Source: Terrabacter tumescens (lineage in GTDB: Bacteria > Actinomycetota > Actinomycetes > Actinomycetales > Dermatophilaceae). From it: DNA of 38,486 bases. The notes under the pieces were generated by a model. That model made no database searches, was not told where the DNA came from, and saw only the letters and a program-made list of their open reading frames with translations. The stretch is taken from positions 1-38,486 of the forward strand of contig NZ_BMNZ01000014.1 of NCBI RefSeq assembly GCF_014646815.1, given 5' to 3'. The position numbers and the translations under genes are program-made. Below are positions 1 to 7,166 of the stretch, piece by piece; position 1 is the stretch's first letter, and the number at the start of each line of letters is the position of its first letter.

Positions 1-426
1 TGGCAGACCCTGGAACGATGGCTGGGGGCACGCCCACGAGCGAGGGACCTGACCGAGCTGCAACGTCTGCTGGACGTTTATGACGTGGTGTTCACCACGC
101 AGCGACCCCACCAAGGCATTGGCGGGGTCCCACCCTCAGCGCGTTACAGCGCCGACCCGAAAGCCGAACCGGACCCCGACCAGCTCAAGCCGCGACAGTT
201 CCTCCACACGATCACCTTGCCCCGCACCGGATACTTCGAGCTGCCCGGCGCCCGGATAGCCTTCGGTACCGCGTGGGCAGGAGCCACGATCGACTACCTC
301 ATCGACCTCGACCACGCCGTCCTGTTCCACGGCGACCAGCTCATCGCACACGTTCGGCTGGACCCCGAAACCCGCATCGACCACGTGCCCGGCCGCCGGA
401 CGTACCACCGGGTCACCAAACCCTGA
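1..426 (+). CDS. IS481-like transposase, C-terminal part (cut by window edge)
   Basis: The frame is open from the first base and ends at 424-426, so the start lies outside the window. The visible part reads as the end of an rve/DDE integrase core. It has a segment with the IS3/IS481 signature RPHQGIGG followed by PPSARY (about residues 35-48 of the visible protein). A roughly 80-residue beta-rich tail ends in RRTYHRVTKP, as is usual for actinobacterial IS481-type transposases. The catalytic Asp residues would lie upstream and cannot be checked. Whether the element is intact is unknown. It marks the left side of the conserved ArsA-whiB4-ponA2 block as a place where mobile DNA has landed. Family assignment to IS481 rather than IS3 is by motif memory. 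Confidence 0.75.
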   Translation, partial: WQTLERWLGARPRARDLTELQRLLDVYDVVFTTQRPHQGIGGVPPSARYSADPKAEPDPDQLKPRQFLHTITLPRTGYFELPGARIAFGTAWAGATIDYLIDLDHAVLFHGDQLIAHVRLDPETRIDHVPGRRTYHRVTKP

Positions 427-485
427 CCGTCAGGGATGCCCCTTCACCCTTGACAGGAATGTCCCTTCACAGGACACGCCCACAC

Positions 486-572
486 GGGTCACGCGATCAC
501 CTCGAACCGCGGGTCGCTGGGCACCGTTGGAGGTGAACCCGACACGCATGAGGGTCACGCGATCACCTCGAA
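486..572. repeat. Two direct copies of a 21-bp word containing GATCACCTCGAA
   Basis: The same 21 bases, from GGGTCACGCG to ATCACCTCGAA, occur at 486-506 and 552-572. They sit in the gap between the transposase fragment and the first ATPase gene. The gap (427-607) holds no other gene I can support. The GATCACCTCGAA core recurs as an inverted pair at 38095-38142, so these look like half-sites of a dispersed repeat. They could be part of the IS end or promoter sites of the following gene. Confidence 0.6.
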
Positions 573-607
573 ACGGGCGGGGGCGGGCGAGGTTCTAGGG
601 TGGGAGC

Positions 608-1633
608 GTGACGAACGACTGGGCGCGGGCGCGACTGCACGTCGTCACGGGCAAGGGCGGCACGGGCAAGACGACCGTCGCCTCGGCCATCGCCCTCGCC
701 CTGGCCTCCGCACCCGCCCACGTGCTGCTCACCGAGGTCGAGGGCCGGCAGGGCATCAGCCAGACGTTCGACGTGCCGCCGCTCGGCACCGACGAGACCC
801 GGATCGTGCGCCTCTCCGGCGGCGGCGAGGTCGTCGGGCTGTCGATCGACCCCAAGGCCGCCCTGCTCGAGTACCTCCAGATGTTCTACAAGCTCGGCCG
901 CGCCGGCCGGCTGCTCGAGAAGTTCGGGGCCATCGACTTCGCGACGACCATCGCACCGGGAGTGCGCGACGTCCTGCTCATCGGCAAGATCTACGAGGCC
1001 AACCGGCGCCGCCGCGACGGCAAGCACAAGGGCGACGCCCCACCGGTCTACGACGGCATCGTCCTCGACGCCCCGCCGACGGGCCGCATCGGACGGTTCC
1101 TCTCGGTCAACTCCGAGGTGGCCGACCTTGCCCGGGTGGGCCCGATCGCCTCGCAGGCCAGCTCGATCACGCGCCTGCTCCAGTCGGACCAGACGGTCGT
1201 CCACGTCGTGACCCTCCTCGAGGAGATGCCGGTGCAGGAGACCCTCGAGTCGATCGACGAGCTGCGCGACAAGGGCCTGCACCCGGGCGCCGTCATCGTC
1301 AACATGGTGCGCGAGCCGCTGCTCGACGACGTCGCCCTCGACCAGGCGCGCGAGGGTCGCCTGCACAAGGCCTCGATCCGCACCCAGCTCACCGAGGCCG
1401 GGGTCAGCGCGACGCCCGAGCTCGTCGACGGCCTGCTCGAGGAGGCTCGCGACCACGCCGAGCGCATCGACCTCGAGCGCGAGCAGCTCGCCCTCCTCGA
1501 GGCGACTGGCCTGCCGATCGTCCAGCTGCCCGCGCTGCCGGCCGGCGTCGACTCCGGCTCGGTCCGCGAGCTCGCCGACCTGCTCGTCCCGCTCTTCCTC
1601 TCCCAGCGCGCCGACGCCGAGGTCGAGGCGTGA
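608..1633 (+). CDS. ArsA/Get3-like ATPase, first subunit
   Basis: 341 residues from a GTG start. The deviant Walker A GKGGTGKTT is at residues 15-23, with the family's signature lysine present at position 16. A switch-like motif DAPPTGR is near residue 155. The family (ArsA, Get3, ParA relatives) couples ATP binding in a dimer to handling of a membrane or anion cargo. The mycobacterial counterpart is Rv3679, which works with its neighbour Rv3680. The next gene starts inside this one (overlap at 1630-1633), so the two are translationally coupled and probably form a heteromer. No arsenic-binding cysteine triad of classical ArsA is apparent, so arsenite export is unlikely. Function as a Get3-like cytosolic ATPase is inference from family and synteny. 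Confidence 0.9.
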   Translation: MTNDWARARLHVVTGKGGTGKTTVASAIALALASAPAHVLLTEVEGRQGISQTFDVPPLGTDETRIVRLSGGGEVVGLSIDPKAALLEYLQMFYKLGRAGRLLEKFGAIDFATTIAPGVRDVLLIGKIYEANRRRRDGKHKGDAPPVYDGIVLDAPPTGRIGRFLSVNSEVADLARVGPIASQASSITRLLQSDQTVVHVVTLLEEMPVQETLESIDELRDKGLHPGAVIVNMVREPLLDDVALDQAREGRLHKASIRTQLTEAGVSATPELVDGLLEEARDHAERIDLEREQLALLEATGLPIVQLPALPAGVDSGSVRELADLLVPLFLSQRADAEVEA

Positions 1634-2832
1634 CCCCGCAGAGCCAGGGCAGCCAGGGCACTCCCGGCCGCGTGTCGAGCGCCGCCCCCAGGCTCGACGT
1701 CGACGCGCTCATCGACGACCCCCACACCCAGATCGTCGTCTGCTGCGGCTCCGGCGGCGTCGGCAAGACGACGACCGCAGCCGCCCTCGGCCTGCGCGCC
1801 GCCGAGTCGGGCCGCAAGGTCGTCGTCCTCACCATCGACCCGGCCCGGCGCCTCGCGCAGTCCCTGGGCCTGACCGAGCTCGACAACACCCCGCGCCCGG
1901 TCACCGACATCGACGCCTCGGCCGGCGGCAGCCTGCACGCGATGATGCTCGACATGAAGCGGACCTTCGACGAGGTCGTCATCGCCCACTCCGAGCCGGG
2001 CAAGGCCGAGCAGATCCTCGCGAACCCCTTCTACCAGGCGGTCAGCAGCTCCTTCGCCGGCACGCAGGAGTACATGGCGATGGAGAAGCTCGGCCAGCTC
2101 AAGGCGAGCGCGGGCACCCCGGACGCACCGTGGGACCTCATCGTCGTCGACACCCCGCCGTCGCGCTCGGCCCTCGACTTCCTCGACGCCCCCAACCGGC
2201 TGGGCAGCTTCCTCGACGGCCGCTTCATCCGGCTGCTGACCGCGCCCGCCAAGGCCGGCGGACGCGCGGGGCTCAAGGTCTTCGGCGTCGGCGTCCAGCT
2301 CGTGACCTCGACGATGACGAAGATCCTCGGCGGCCAGATGCTCACCGACGTGCAGACCTTCGTCAACGCCCTCGACACGATGTTCGGCGGCTTCCGCGAG
2401 CGGGCCGACGAGACCTACCGGCTGCTCTCCGAGGACGGCACGGCCTTCCTCGTCGTCGCCGCCCCCGAGCGCGACGCGCTGCGCGAGGCGTCCTACTTCG
2501 TCGACCGGCTCGAGGCGGACGGTATGCCGCTGGCCGGGCTCGTCGTCAACCGCATCGGTCGCGTCTCGGCGACGGGAGTCACCCCGGCGCGCGCCCTCGC
2601 GGCCGCGGAGTCCCTCGAGGACGGAGGCGGCCCGAAGTCGGCGTCCAACGCCGCGGGGCTGCTGCGCCTGCACGCCGCGCTCGTCCGTACGGCCGAGCGA
2701 CAGCGCGAGCTCGCCGACCGCTTCTCACGGTCACACCCCGGCATACCCGTGGTGCAGGTGCCGGCGCTCGGACGCGACGTGCACGACCTCGACGGCCTGC
2801 GCGAGATCGGGCACGCGCTTGCGGGGTCGTGA
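1630..2832 (+). CDS. ArsA/Get3-like ATPase, second subunit with altered Walker A
   Basis: 400 residues, GTG start overlapping the previous stop by four bases. The P-loop is GSGGVGKTT at residues 40-48: the first lysine of the deviant Walker A (GKGGVGKTT), which in this superfamily reaches across the dimer to the partner's nucleotide, is a serine, while the second lysine is kept. A DTPPSRSALDF switch motif follows near residue 175. The same substitution is, from memory, typical of the mycobacterial Rv3680 branch, so it is a lineage trait rather than decay. Paired with the upstream subunit, it suggests an asymmetric dimer. Downstream lies whiB4 in convergent orientation, as in Mycobacterium. 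Confidence 0.9.
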   Translation: MTPQSQGSQGTPGRVSSAAPRLDVDALIDDPHTQIVVCCGSGGVGKTTTAAALGLRAAESGRKVVVLTIDPARRLAQSLGLTELDNTPRPVTDIDASAGGSLHAMMLDMKRTFDEVVIAHSEPGKAEQILANPFYQAVSSSFAGTQEYMAMEKLGQLKASAGTPDAPWDLIVVDTPPSRSALDFLDAPNRLGSFLDGRFIRLLTAPAKAGGRAGLKVFGVGVQLVTSTMTKILGGQMLTDVQTFVNALDTMFGGFRERADETYRLLSEDGTAFLVVAAPERDALREASYFVDRLEADGMPLAGLVVNRIGRVSATGVTPARALAAAESLEDGGGPKSASNAAGLLRLHAALVRTAERQRELADRFSRSHPGIPVVQVPALGRDVHDLDGLREIGHALAGS

Positions 2833-2877
2833 CGCACCCGATGGGTGGTCACGGCCCCGTTCACGTCTTCGATGTGG

Positions 2878-2894
2878 CGACCGGAGACCGGTCG
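2878..2894. terminator. Possible terminator hairpin between convergent ATPase and whiB4 genes
   Basis: A perfect 7-bp stem CGACCGG/CCGGTCG with a 3-base loop AGA sits in the 75-bp gap between the ATPase stop and the whiB4 stop. It is flanked by a direct repeat of CGATGTGGCG. There is no T tract, so this is a moderate call. Confidence 0.4.
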
Positions 2895-2907
2895 ATGTGG
2901 CGCCGGT

Positions 2908-3213
2908 TCAGTCGTGCTTGCCCTGGGAGGCCATGCCTGCCCGGAGCGCGGACTTCCACGACGTGATGTCAGGCCGCTTGCGCAGCAGGGCCCGACGCTC
3001 GCGCTCGGTCATGCCTCCCCAGACACCGAACTCGGTACGGTTGTCGAGAGCCTCGGCGAGGCACTGCGCGAGGACCGGACACGTCTTGCAGACGGCCTTC
3101 GCGTCGTGCTGGGCCTTGCCTCGGACGAACAGCGCATCGGGATCCGAACCGGAACAGCTGGCCTGACTGGCCCACTCGTCCACCCACGGATCCACCATGA
3201 CGACAGCACTCAT
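2908..3213 (-). CDS. whiB4: WhiB4-like iron-sulfur transcriptional regulator
   Basis: 101 residues from the ATG at 3213, which has a GGGAGGGG ribosome site just upstream; longer frames reaching 3273 lack support. Four cysteines in the Wbl pattern are seen at 20, 42, 45 and 51 (C-x21-C-x2-C-x5-C). They bind a 4Fe-4S cluster that senses O2 and NO. The GVWGG turn is at 63-67, followed by a basic ERERR segment for DNA or sigma-factor contact. The position, convergent to two ArsA-like ATPases and divergent from ponA2, matches Mycobacterium whiB4. Family membership is certain; the WhiB4 label rests mainly on synteny. Confidence 0.93.
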   Translation of the reverse strand: MSAVVMVDPWVDEWASQASCSGSDPDALFVRGKAQHDAKAVCKTCPVLAQCLAEALDNRTEFGVWGGMTERERRALLRKRPDITSWKSALRAGMASQGKHD

Positions 3214-3530
3214 TGTGTTACCCCTCCCCGCTCGGCACCTCCCATGACACCGAGCAGACCCGGACCGTCCCACCGGTCCAGACCATGCGGGCCCCCCTAA
3301 GGCCCAAACGAGACATTACGAGCGTGGAGCCCGGTCCGACATAGCCTCTATGGACCATTTAGTTGAGGGAGTGACTAGTCACCTGCCCCGGGCAAGCCCC
3401 GGGAAGCCCTGGTCATCAGGGTGGCGACGCGGGTCCCTGATACATGCGGATATGGGCGCAGGCGCACACGCGGGGTCTGCGCTGCGCCGGAAGCCCGGTG
3501 GCCATAGGGTGAGCGGTTACCCTAAGGCCC
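3214..3530. promoter_or_regulatory. Divergent promoter region of whiB4 and ponA2, with a dyad at the ponA2 start
   Basis: This 317-bp non-coding stretch must hold promoters for both genes. On the minus strand TAATGT (about 3314-3319) fits the actinobacterial -10 pattern TANNNT. On the plus strand a dyad, TAGGGT at 3505-3510 and ACCCTA at 3519-3524 with an 8-base spacer, ends seven bases before the ponA2 ATG. TACCCT within it could be a -10 giving a nearly leaderless transcript, or the dyad could be an operator. No clear -35 element is visible. Confidence 0.4.
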
Positions 3531-5951
3531 ATGTCTTCACGCACTACCTCGATCGGTGGCGTCATCAGCCTGCTCGGCGCGTTCCTCGCGTCCGCGCTCG
3601 TGCTCGGACTGCTCGCCGCCGGCCTGGTGATGCCCGCGGTGGGCGCCACGGGCGCCCTCGCCCGCAGCGGCGTCGACGTCTTCAACGAGCTCCCGAGCGA
3701 GTTCACGACCAACCCGCTGGCCCAGACCTCGCGCATCCTCGCCGCCGACGGCACGGTCATCGCGACGCCGCAGGAGCAGAACCGCACCATCGTGCCGCTC
3801 GACAAGATCGCGCCGATCATGCGCGAGGCGCAGGTCGCCATCGAGGACCACCGCTTCTACGACCACGGCGGCATCGACATCCAGGGCACCATGCGCGCGG
3901 TCATCTCCAACCTGCGCAGCGGCTCGTCGGTCGGCGCCTCGTCGCTCACGCAGCAGTACGTGAAGATCTCGCTGCAGTACTCCGCCCTCAACGCCGGTGA
4001 CAAGGAGGCCGCGGCGGAGGCGGTGAAGAAGGACTACATGCGCAAGCTCAAGGAGCTGAAGTACGCCATCACGCTGGAGAAGAAGCTGACGAAGGACGAG
4101 ATCCTGCAGGGCTACCTCAACCTCGTCTACTACGGCGACCGCGCCTACGGCGTCGAGGCCGCGGCCCAGCACTACTTCAGCATCCCGGCCAGCAAGCTCA
4201 GCCTGTCGCAGGCGGCCCTGCTCGCCGGGCTCACGCAGAACCCGGGCACCACCGACCCGGTGAACTTCCCGAAGAAGGCGATCGCCCGCCGCGACGTCGT
4301 GCTCGACCGCATGCACGAGCTCGGCCGGATCACCGACAAGCAGTGGCAGGACGCCAAGAAGCGCACCCTCAAGCAGGACATGCGGGTCTCGGAGCCCAAG
4401 AGCACGTGCCTCGCCTCGCCGTACCCCTACTGGTGCGACTTCATCGTCAACTACGCCCTCGCGATGCCGCAGCTCGGCAAGACGCTCGAGGAGCGCAAGC
4501 GCACCCTCTACCGCGGCGGCGTCACCATCACGACGACGCTCGACCCCAAGCTGCAGGACTACGCGCAGAAGGAGGTCACCAAGAAGGTGCCGATCGGCAA
4601 CAGCGAGCGCATCGGCGCAGCCGCCTACGTCGCCGACCCCAACACCGGACAGGTGAAGGCCTTCGCCCAGAACACGGCATACACCGTCGACAAGGAGACG
4701 AAGGGCAAGACCGGCATCAACTGGGCGCTCGACAAGAAGTACGGCGGCTCCATCGGCTTCCAGTTCGGCTCGACGGCCAAGGCCTTCGCGCTCGTGACGG
4801 CCATGGAGTCCGGCATGACGACGAAGTCGAGCATCGACGCCAAGGGTGCCGGCGGCAACTCGCAGGCCGTCTACACCCCCAAGGAGTGGCCGGGCGGCAT
4901 GGCCAACTGCGGTCCAGGTGGCACGTGGAAGGTCTTCAACGACAGCCCCTTCGCCGGCGGCAAGATCTCGCTCATGGAGGCGACGGCCAAGTCCACCAAC
5001 ACCGCCTTCATCGCGCTCGCTGAGAAGCTCGGTGGCTGCAAGGTGCGCGACACGATGATCCGCATCGGCCTGCACCGTTCTGACGGTGAGCAGATCGGAC
5101 GGTTCGCCAACCAGTACATCCTCGGTGGCGACGACGTGTCGCCGCAGGGCGTGGCCCACGCCTACGGCGTCCTGGCCGCGGACGGCAAGAAGTGCCCGAT
5201 GGTGGCGGTCACGAAGATCACCCAGAACGGCAAGAACATCGCCCTGCCGGCGACGAAGTGTGCGCAGGTCGTCGAGCCGGACGTGGCCCGCGCCACCGAC
5301 AAGTTCCTCGAGTTCAACATGACCCACGGCTCTGGCATCCGCAACCAGCTCGCCGACGGCAAGCGCCAGTCCGCCGGCAAGACCGGAACGGCCAACAACA
5401 ACAACGAGTCGTGGTTCGTCGGCTACACCCCGCAGCTCGTCACGGCTGTCTGGGTGGGCACGCCCTACGACCCGATCGACCGCGTCATGAAGAACGTCAG
5501 CGTGGGCGGCAACTTCTACCCCGTCATGCACGGCGCGGCGATCGCGGCGCCGATCTGGAAGGCCATCATGAACAAGGCCCTCGACGGCCAGCCGATGGTC
5601 GACTTCAAGGAGCCCTCGTCCAAGCTCGTCTCGGGTGACCAGGTCGACGTCCCCAGCGTCACCGGCATGTCGGTCTCGCAGGCCATCGCGACGCTGCAGG
5701 CCGCAGGCTTCTCGGCCGGCGTGGGCGGCACGATGAGCTCGTCGGTGCAGAGCGGGCTCGTCGCCGGCACCTCGCCCTACGGCAAGGCCGCCAACGGCAG
5801 CTTTGTGACGATCTACACCTCACGCGGCGCCGACCGGCAAGCGCTGCCGCAACCGCGGACCACCGTCGCGCCACCCGCCGGTGGTGGGGGCAACACCAAG
5901 CCGGGCAAACCCGGCGGCGGCAAGCCCACCAAGCCACCAGGGCGCGGCTAG
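3531..5951 (+). CDS. ponA2: Bifunctional penicillin-binding protein (class A) with PASTA domain
   Basis: 806 residues. A membrane anchor lies at about 9-40, followed by a GT51 glycosyltransferase domain with catalytic Glu105 in IEDHRFYDHGG, GASSLTQQYVK and a GYLNLVYYG segment. The transpeptidase domain has the active-site SxxK at Ser414-Lys417 (STAK), SxN at Ser488-Asn490 (STN) and KTG at 617-619. One PASTA domain follows (about 705-770), then a Pro/Gly/Lys-rich tail. The protein polymerises and cross-links peptidoglycan on the outer face of the membrane; the PASTA domain is expected to bind muropeptides or beta-lactam-like ligands. Divergent from whiB4, as for Mycobacterium ponA2 (Rv3682). 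The ribosome site is weak (AAGG), in line with a near-leaderless start. Confidence 0.95.
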   Translation: MSSRTTSIGGVISLLGAFLASALVLGLLAAGLVMPAVGATGALARSGVDVFNELPSEFTTNPLAQTSRILAADGTVIATPQEQNRTIVPLDKIAPIMREAQVAIEDHRFYDHGGIDIQGTMRAVISNLRSGSSVGASSLTQQYVKISLQYSALNAGDKEAAAEAVKKDYMRKLKELKYAITLEKKLTKDEILQGYLNLVYYGDRAYGVEAAAQHYFSIPASKLSLSQAALLAGLTQNPGTTDPVNFPKKAIARRDVVLDRMHELGRITDKQWQDAKKRTLKQDMRVSEPKSTCLASPYPYWCDFIVNYALAMPQLGKTLEERKRTLYRGGVTITTTLDPKLQDYAQKEVTKKVPIGNSERIGAAAYVADPNTGQVKAFAQNTAYTVDKETKGKTGINWALDKKYGGSIGFQFGSTAKAFALVTAMESGMTTKSSIDAKGAGGNSQAVYTPKEWPGGMANCGPGGTWKVFNDSPFAGGKISLMEATAKSTNTAFIALAEKLGGCKVRDTMIRIGLHRSDGEQIGRFANQYILGGDDVSPQGVAHAYGVLAADGKKCPMVAVTKITQNGKNIALPATKCAQVVEPDVARATDKFLEFNMTHGSGIRNQLADGKRQSAGKTGTANNNNESWFVGYTPQLVTAVWVGTPYDPIDRVMKNVSVGGNFYPVMHGAAIAAPIWKAIMNKALDGQPMVDFKEPSSKLVSGDQVDVPSVTGMSVSQAIATLQAAGFSAGVGGTMSSSVQSGLVAGTSPYGKAANGSFVTIYTSRGADRQALPQPRTTVAPPAGGGGNTKPGKPGGGKPTKPPGRG

Positions 5952-5954
5952 GGT

Positions 5955-6000
5955 CTGCAAGAGGTCGACGAGCACTTCGCGCGTCGACCTCTTGCAGTTT
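5955..6000. terminator. Strong bidirectional terminator
   Basis: A perfect 16-bp stem (5955-5970 with 5982-5997), an 11-base loop and a following TTT. It lies three bases after the ponA2 stop and 25 bases from the convergent secreted-protein gene, so it can serve both. It also marks the left edge of the accessory insertion. Confidence 0.9.
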
Positions 6001-6021
6001 GACCTCAAGTCGTGGTCGTGA

Positions 6022-6510
6022 TCAACAGACCGGAGACTCTGCAGGGTCTTGGGCTGATGCCACGCACGTGGCAGGGGATGCACTCTGGACGTTGTACGTC
6101 AACGTGGCTTTCCAGCTGACCGTCGAACACGTTCCTCCGCAGGCTCCGCTCATGTACATGTCGAGCGAGAACGAGCCCTTGGGGATCGCGGTCGATCCGT
6201 TGGCCAACATCTTGAAATAGATGGTCCCGGTTCGCCCGTCGATACACCCAGTCCCTGCGATCTCCCTGTTGAGCGTACGGTCCCGCAGGAAGAGCTCCGT
6301 GCAACCGCCGTAGCCGCCCGCTTGGCTGAAGTTGCTGATGCTCACCTTGTTGTACGCATAGGTGTTGGATCGCACGGTGCTGTACAACGTCGTGCCGAGG
6401 CCAGCGTTGCCACTAATAGTCGTCGTTGTCGCCTGGGCGGCCATTGGGGACAGGCCAATTGCTGCGGCCGAAACGACGGCTATGGATACTGCCCTGATCG
6501 AGTGCTTCAT
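6022..6510 (-). CDS. Small secreted protein, paralogue 1 (unknown family)
   Basis: 162 residues, ATG preceded by ACGGAG. A clear Sec signal peptide ends in SPMAAQA, with probable cleavage before TTTT at about residue 27. The mature part shares a colinear pattern with the neighbouring paralogue: GTTLYSTVR, NTYAYN, VSISNF, a GGCT segment, NREIAGTGCI, GTIYFKML, IPKGSF, GACGG and TLTYNV. Both have paired cysteines that could form disulfides. I do not recognise the family; predicted beta-rich, extracellular. It lies third in a same-strand run behind the 1220-residue exoenzyme and its paralogue, 67 bp downstream of the latter. GC content and codon choice are lower than in the flanking conserved genes, suggesting acquisition. 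Confidence 0.8.
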   Translation of the reverse strand: MKHSIRAVSIAVVSAAAIGLSPMAAQATTTTISGNAGLGTTLYSTVRSNTYAYNKVSISNFSQAGGYGGCTELFLRDRTLNREIAGTGCIDGRTGTIYFKMLANGSTAIPKGSFSLDMYMSGACGGTCSTVSWKATLTYNVQSASPATCVASAQDPAESPVC

Positions 6511-6577
6511 CTTGCTCCGTTCTTTGAGTTGGCTCTATGCGGTCATAGGGGTGGGGTGTGCGCTGAATGCGTCCCGA

Positions 6578-7081
6578 TTAGCAGACGATGTTCTGTCGCG
6601 TAGCAATAGCGGAGTTGATGCCCTTAGGAGACACGCAAGTTGGAGGTGCGGAGGTGGCAACGTTGTAGGTCAGGGTCGAGCTCCAGTGCATCGTGCCGCA
6701 GCCGGACCCACCGCACGCCCCCGTGATTTGCACGTCCAACGTGAAGGAGCCCTTGGGGATCGATGTAGACCCGCTACTCAGCATCTTGAAGTAGATGGTC
6801 CCGGTGCTCCGGATGCATCCGGTGCCAGCGATTTCCCGATTTGCGGCGTGGTCGCGCAGGTATAGATAGGTGCAGCCTCCGCCGCTGAAGTCCTGATTGA
6901 AGTTGCTGATGCTCACGCGGTTGTAGGCGTAAGTGTTGTAGCGCACCGTGCTGTAGAGCGTCGTGCCGATCCCGGCCGCCCCGTTGACCGTCGTCGTGGT
7001 GGCCTGAGCGGCGACGGGCGACAGCGCAACGGCAAGGGCCGAGCCGATAGCAACCGTGACGACCCTGAGTCTGTTCTTCAT
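6578..7081 (-). CDS. Small secreted protein, paralogue 2 (unknown family)
   Basis: 167 residues from the ATG at 7081; GAAGGAAAG lies just upstream, while the longer open frame to 7330 runs into the next gene and is not supported. The signal peptide ends in SPVAAQA, followed by TTTT as in paralogue 1. The two mature proteins align over their whole length without large gaps, differing mainly at charged surface positions, so this is a tandem duplication that has diverged. The Cys pairs around GGCT, TGCI, GACGG/GCG and PPTCV are shared. It follows the exoenzyme gene by 85 bp on the same strand. Function unknown; a secreted partner, inhibitor or adhesin-like role is speculation. Confidence 0.8.
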   Translation of the reverse strand: MKNRLRVVTVAIGSALAVALSPVAAQATTTTVNGAAGIGTTLYSTVRYNTYAYNRVSISNFNQDFSGGGCTYLYLRDHAANREIAGTGCIRSTGTIYFKMLSSGSTSIPKGSFTLDVQITGACGGSGCGTMHWSSTLTYNVATSAPPTCVSPKGINSAIATRQNIVC

Positions 7082-7166
7082 GGCGTTCTCTTTCCTTCTC
7101 TGGCGCCGGACGACGAGCGCCCCGTGCGTTGGACTGGTCGGCATGCGAGTGGACGCGACCGGCGGA

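Noticed and set aside
3350-3530. An upstream plus-strand frame running into ponA2
   Set aside because: Different frame from ponA2, poor coding character, and it crosses the divergent promoter region.
5952-6021. Attachment site at the left edge of the accessory insertion
   Set aside because: The inverted repeat here is a textbook terminator, and I found no matching sequence at the right edge near 11590.
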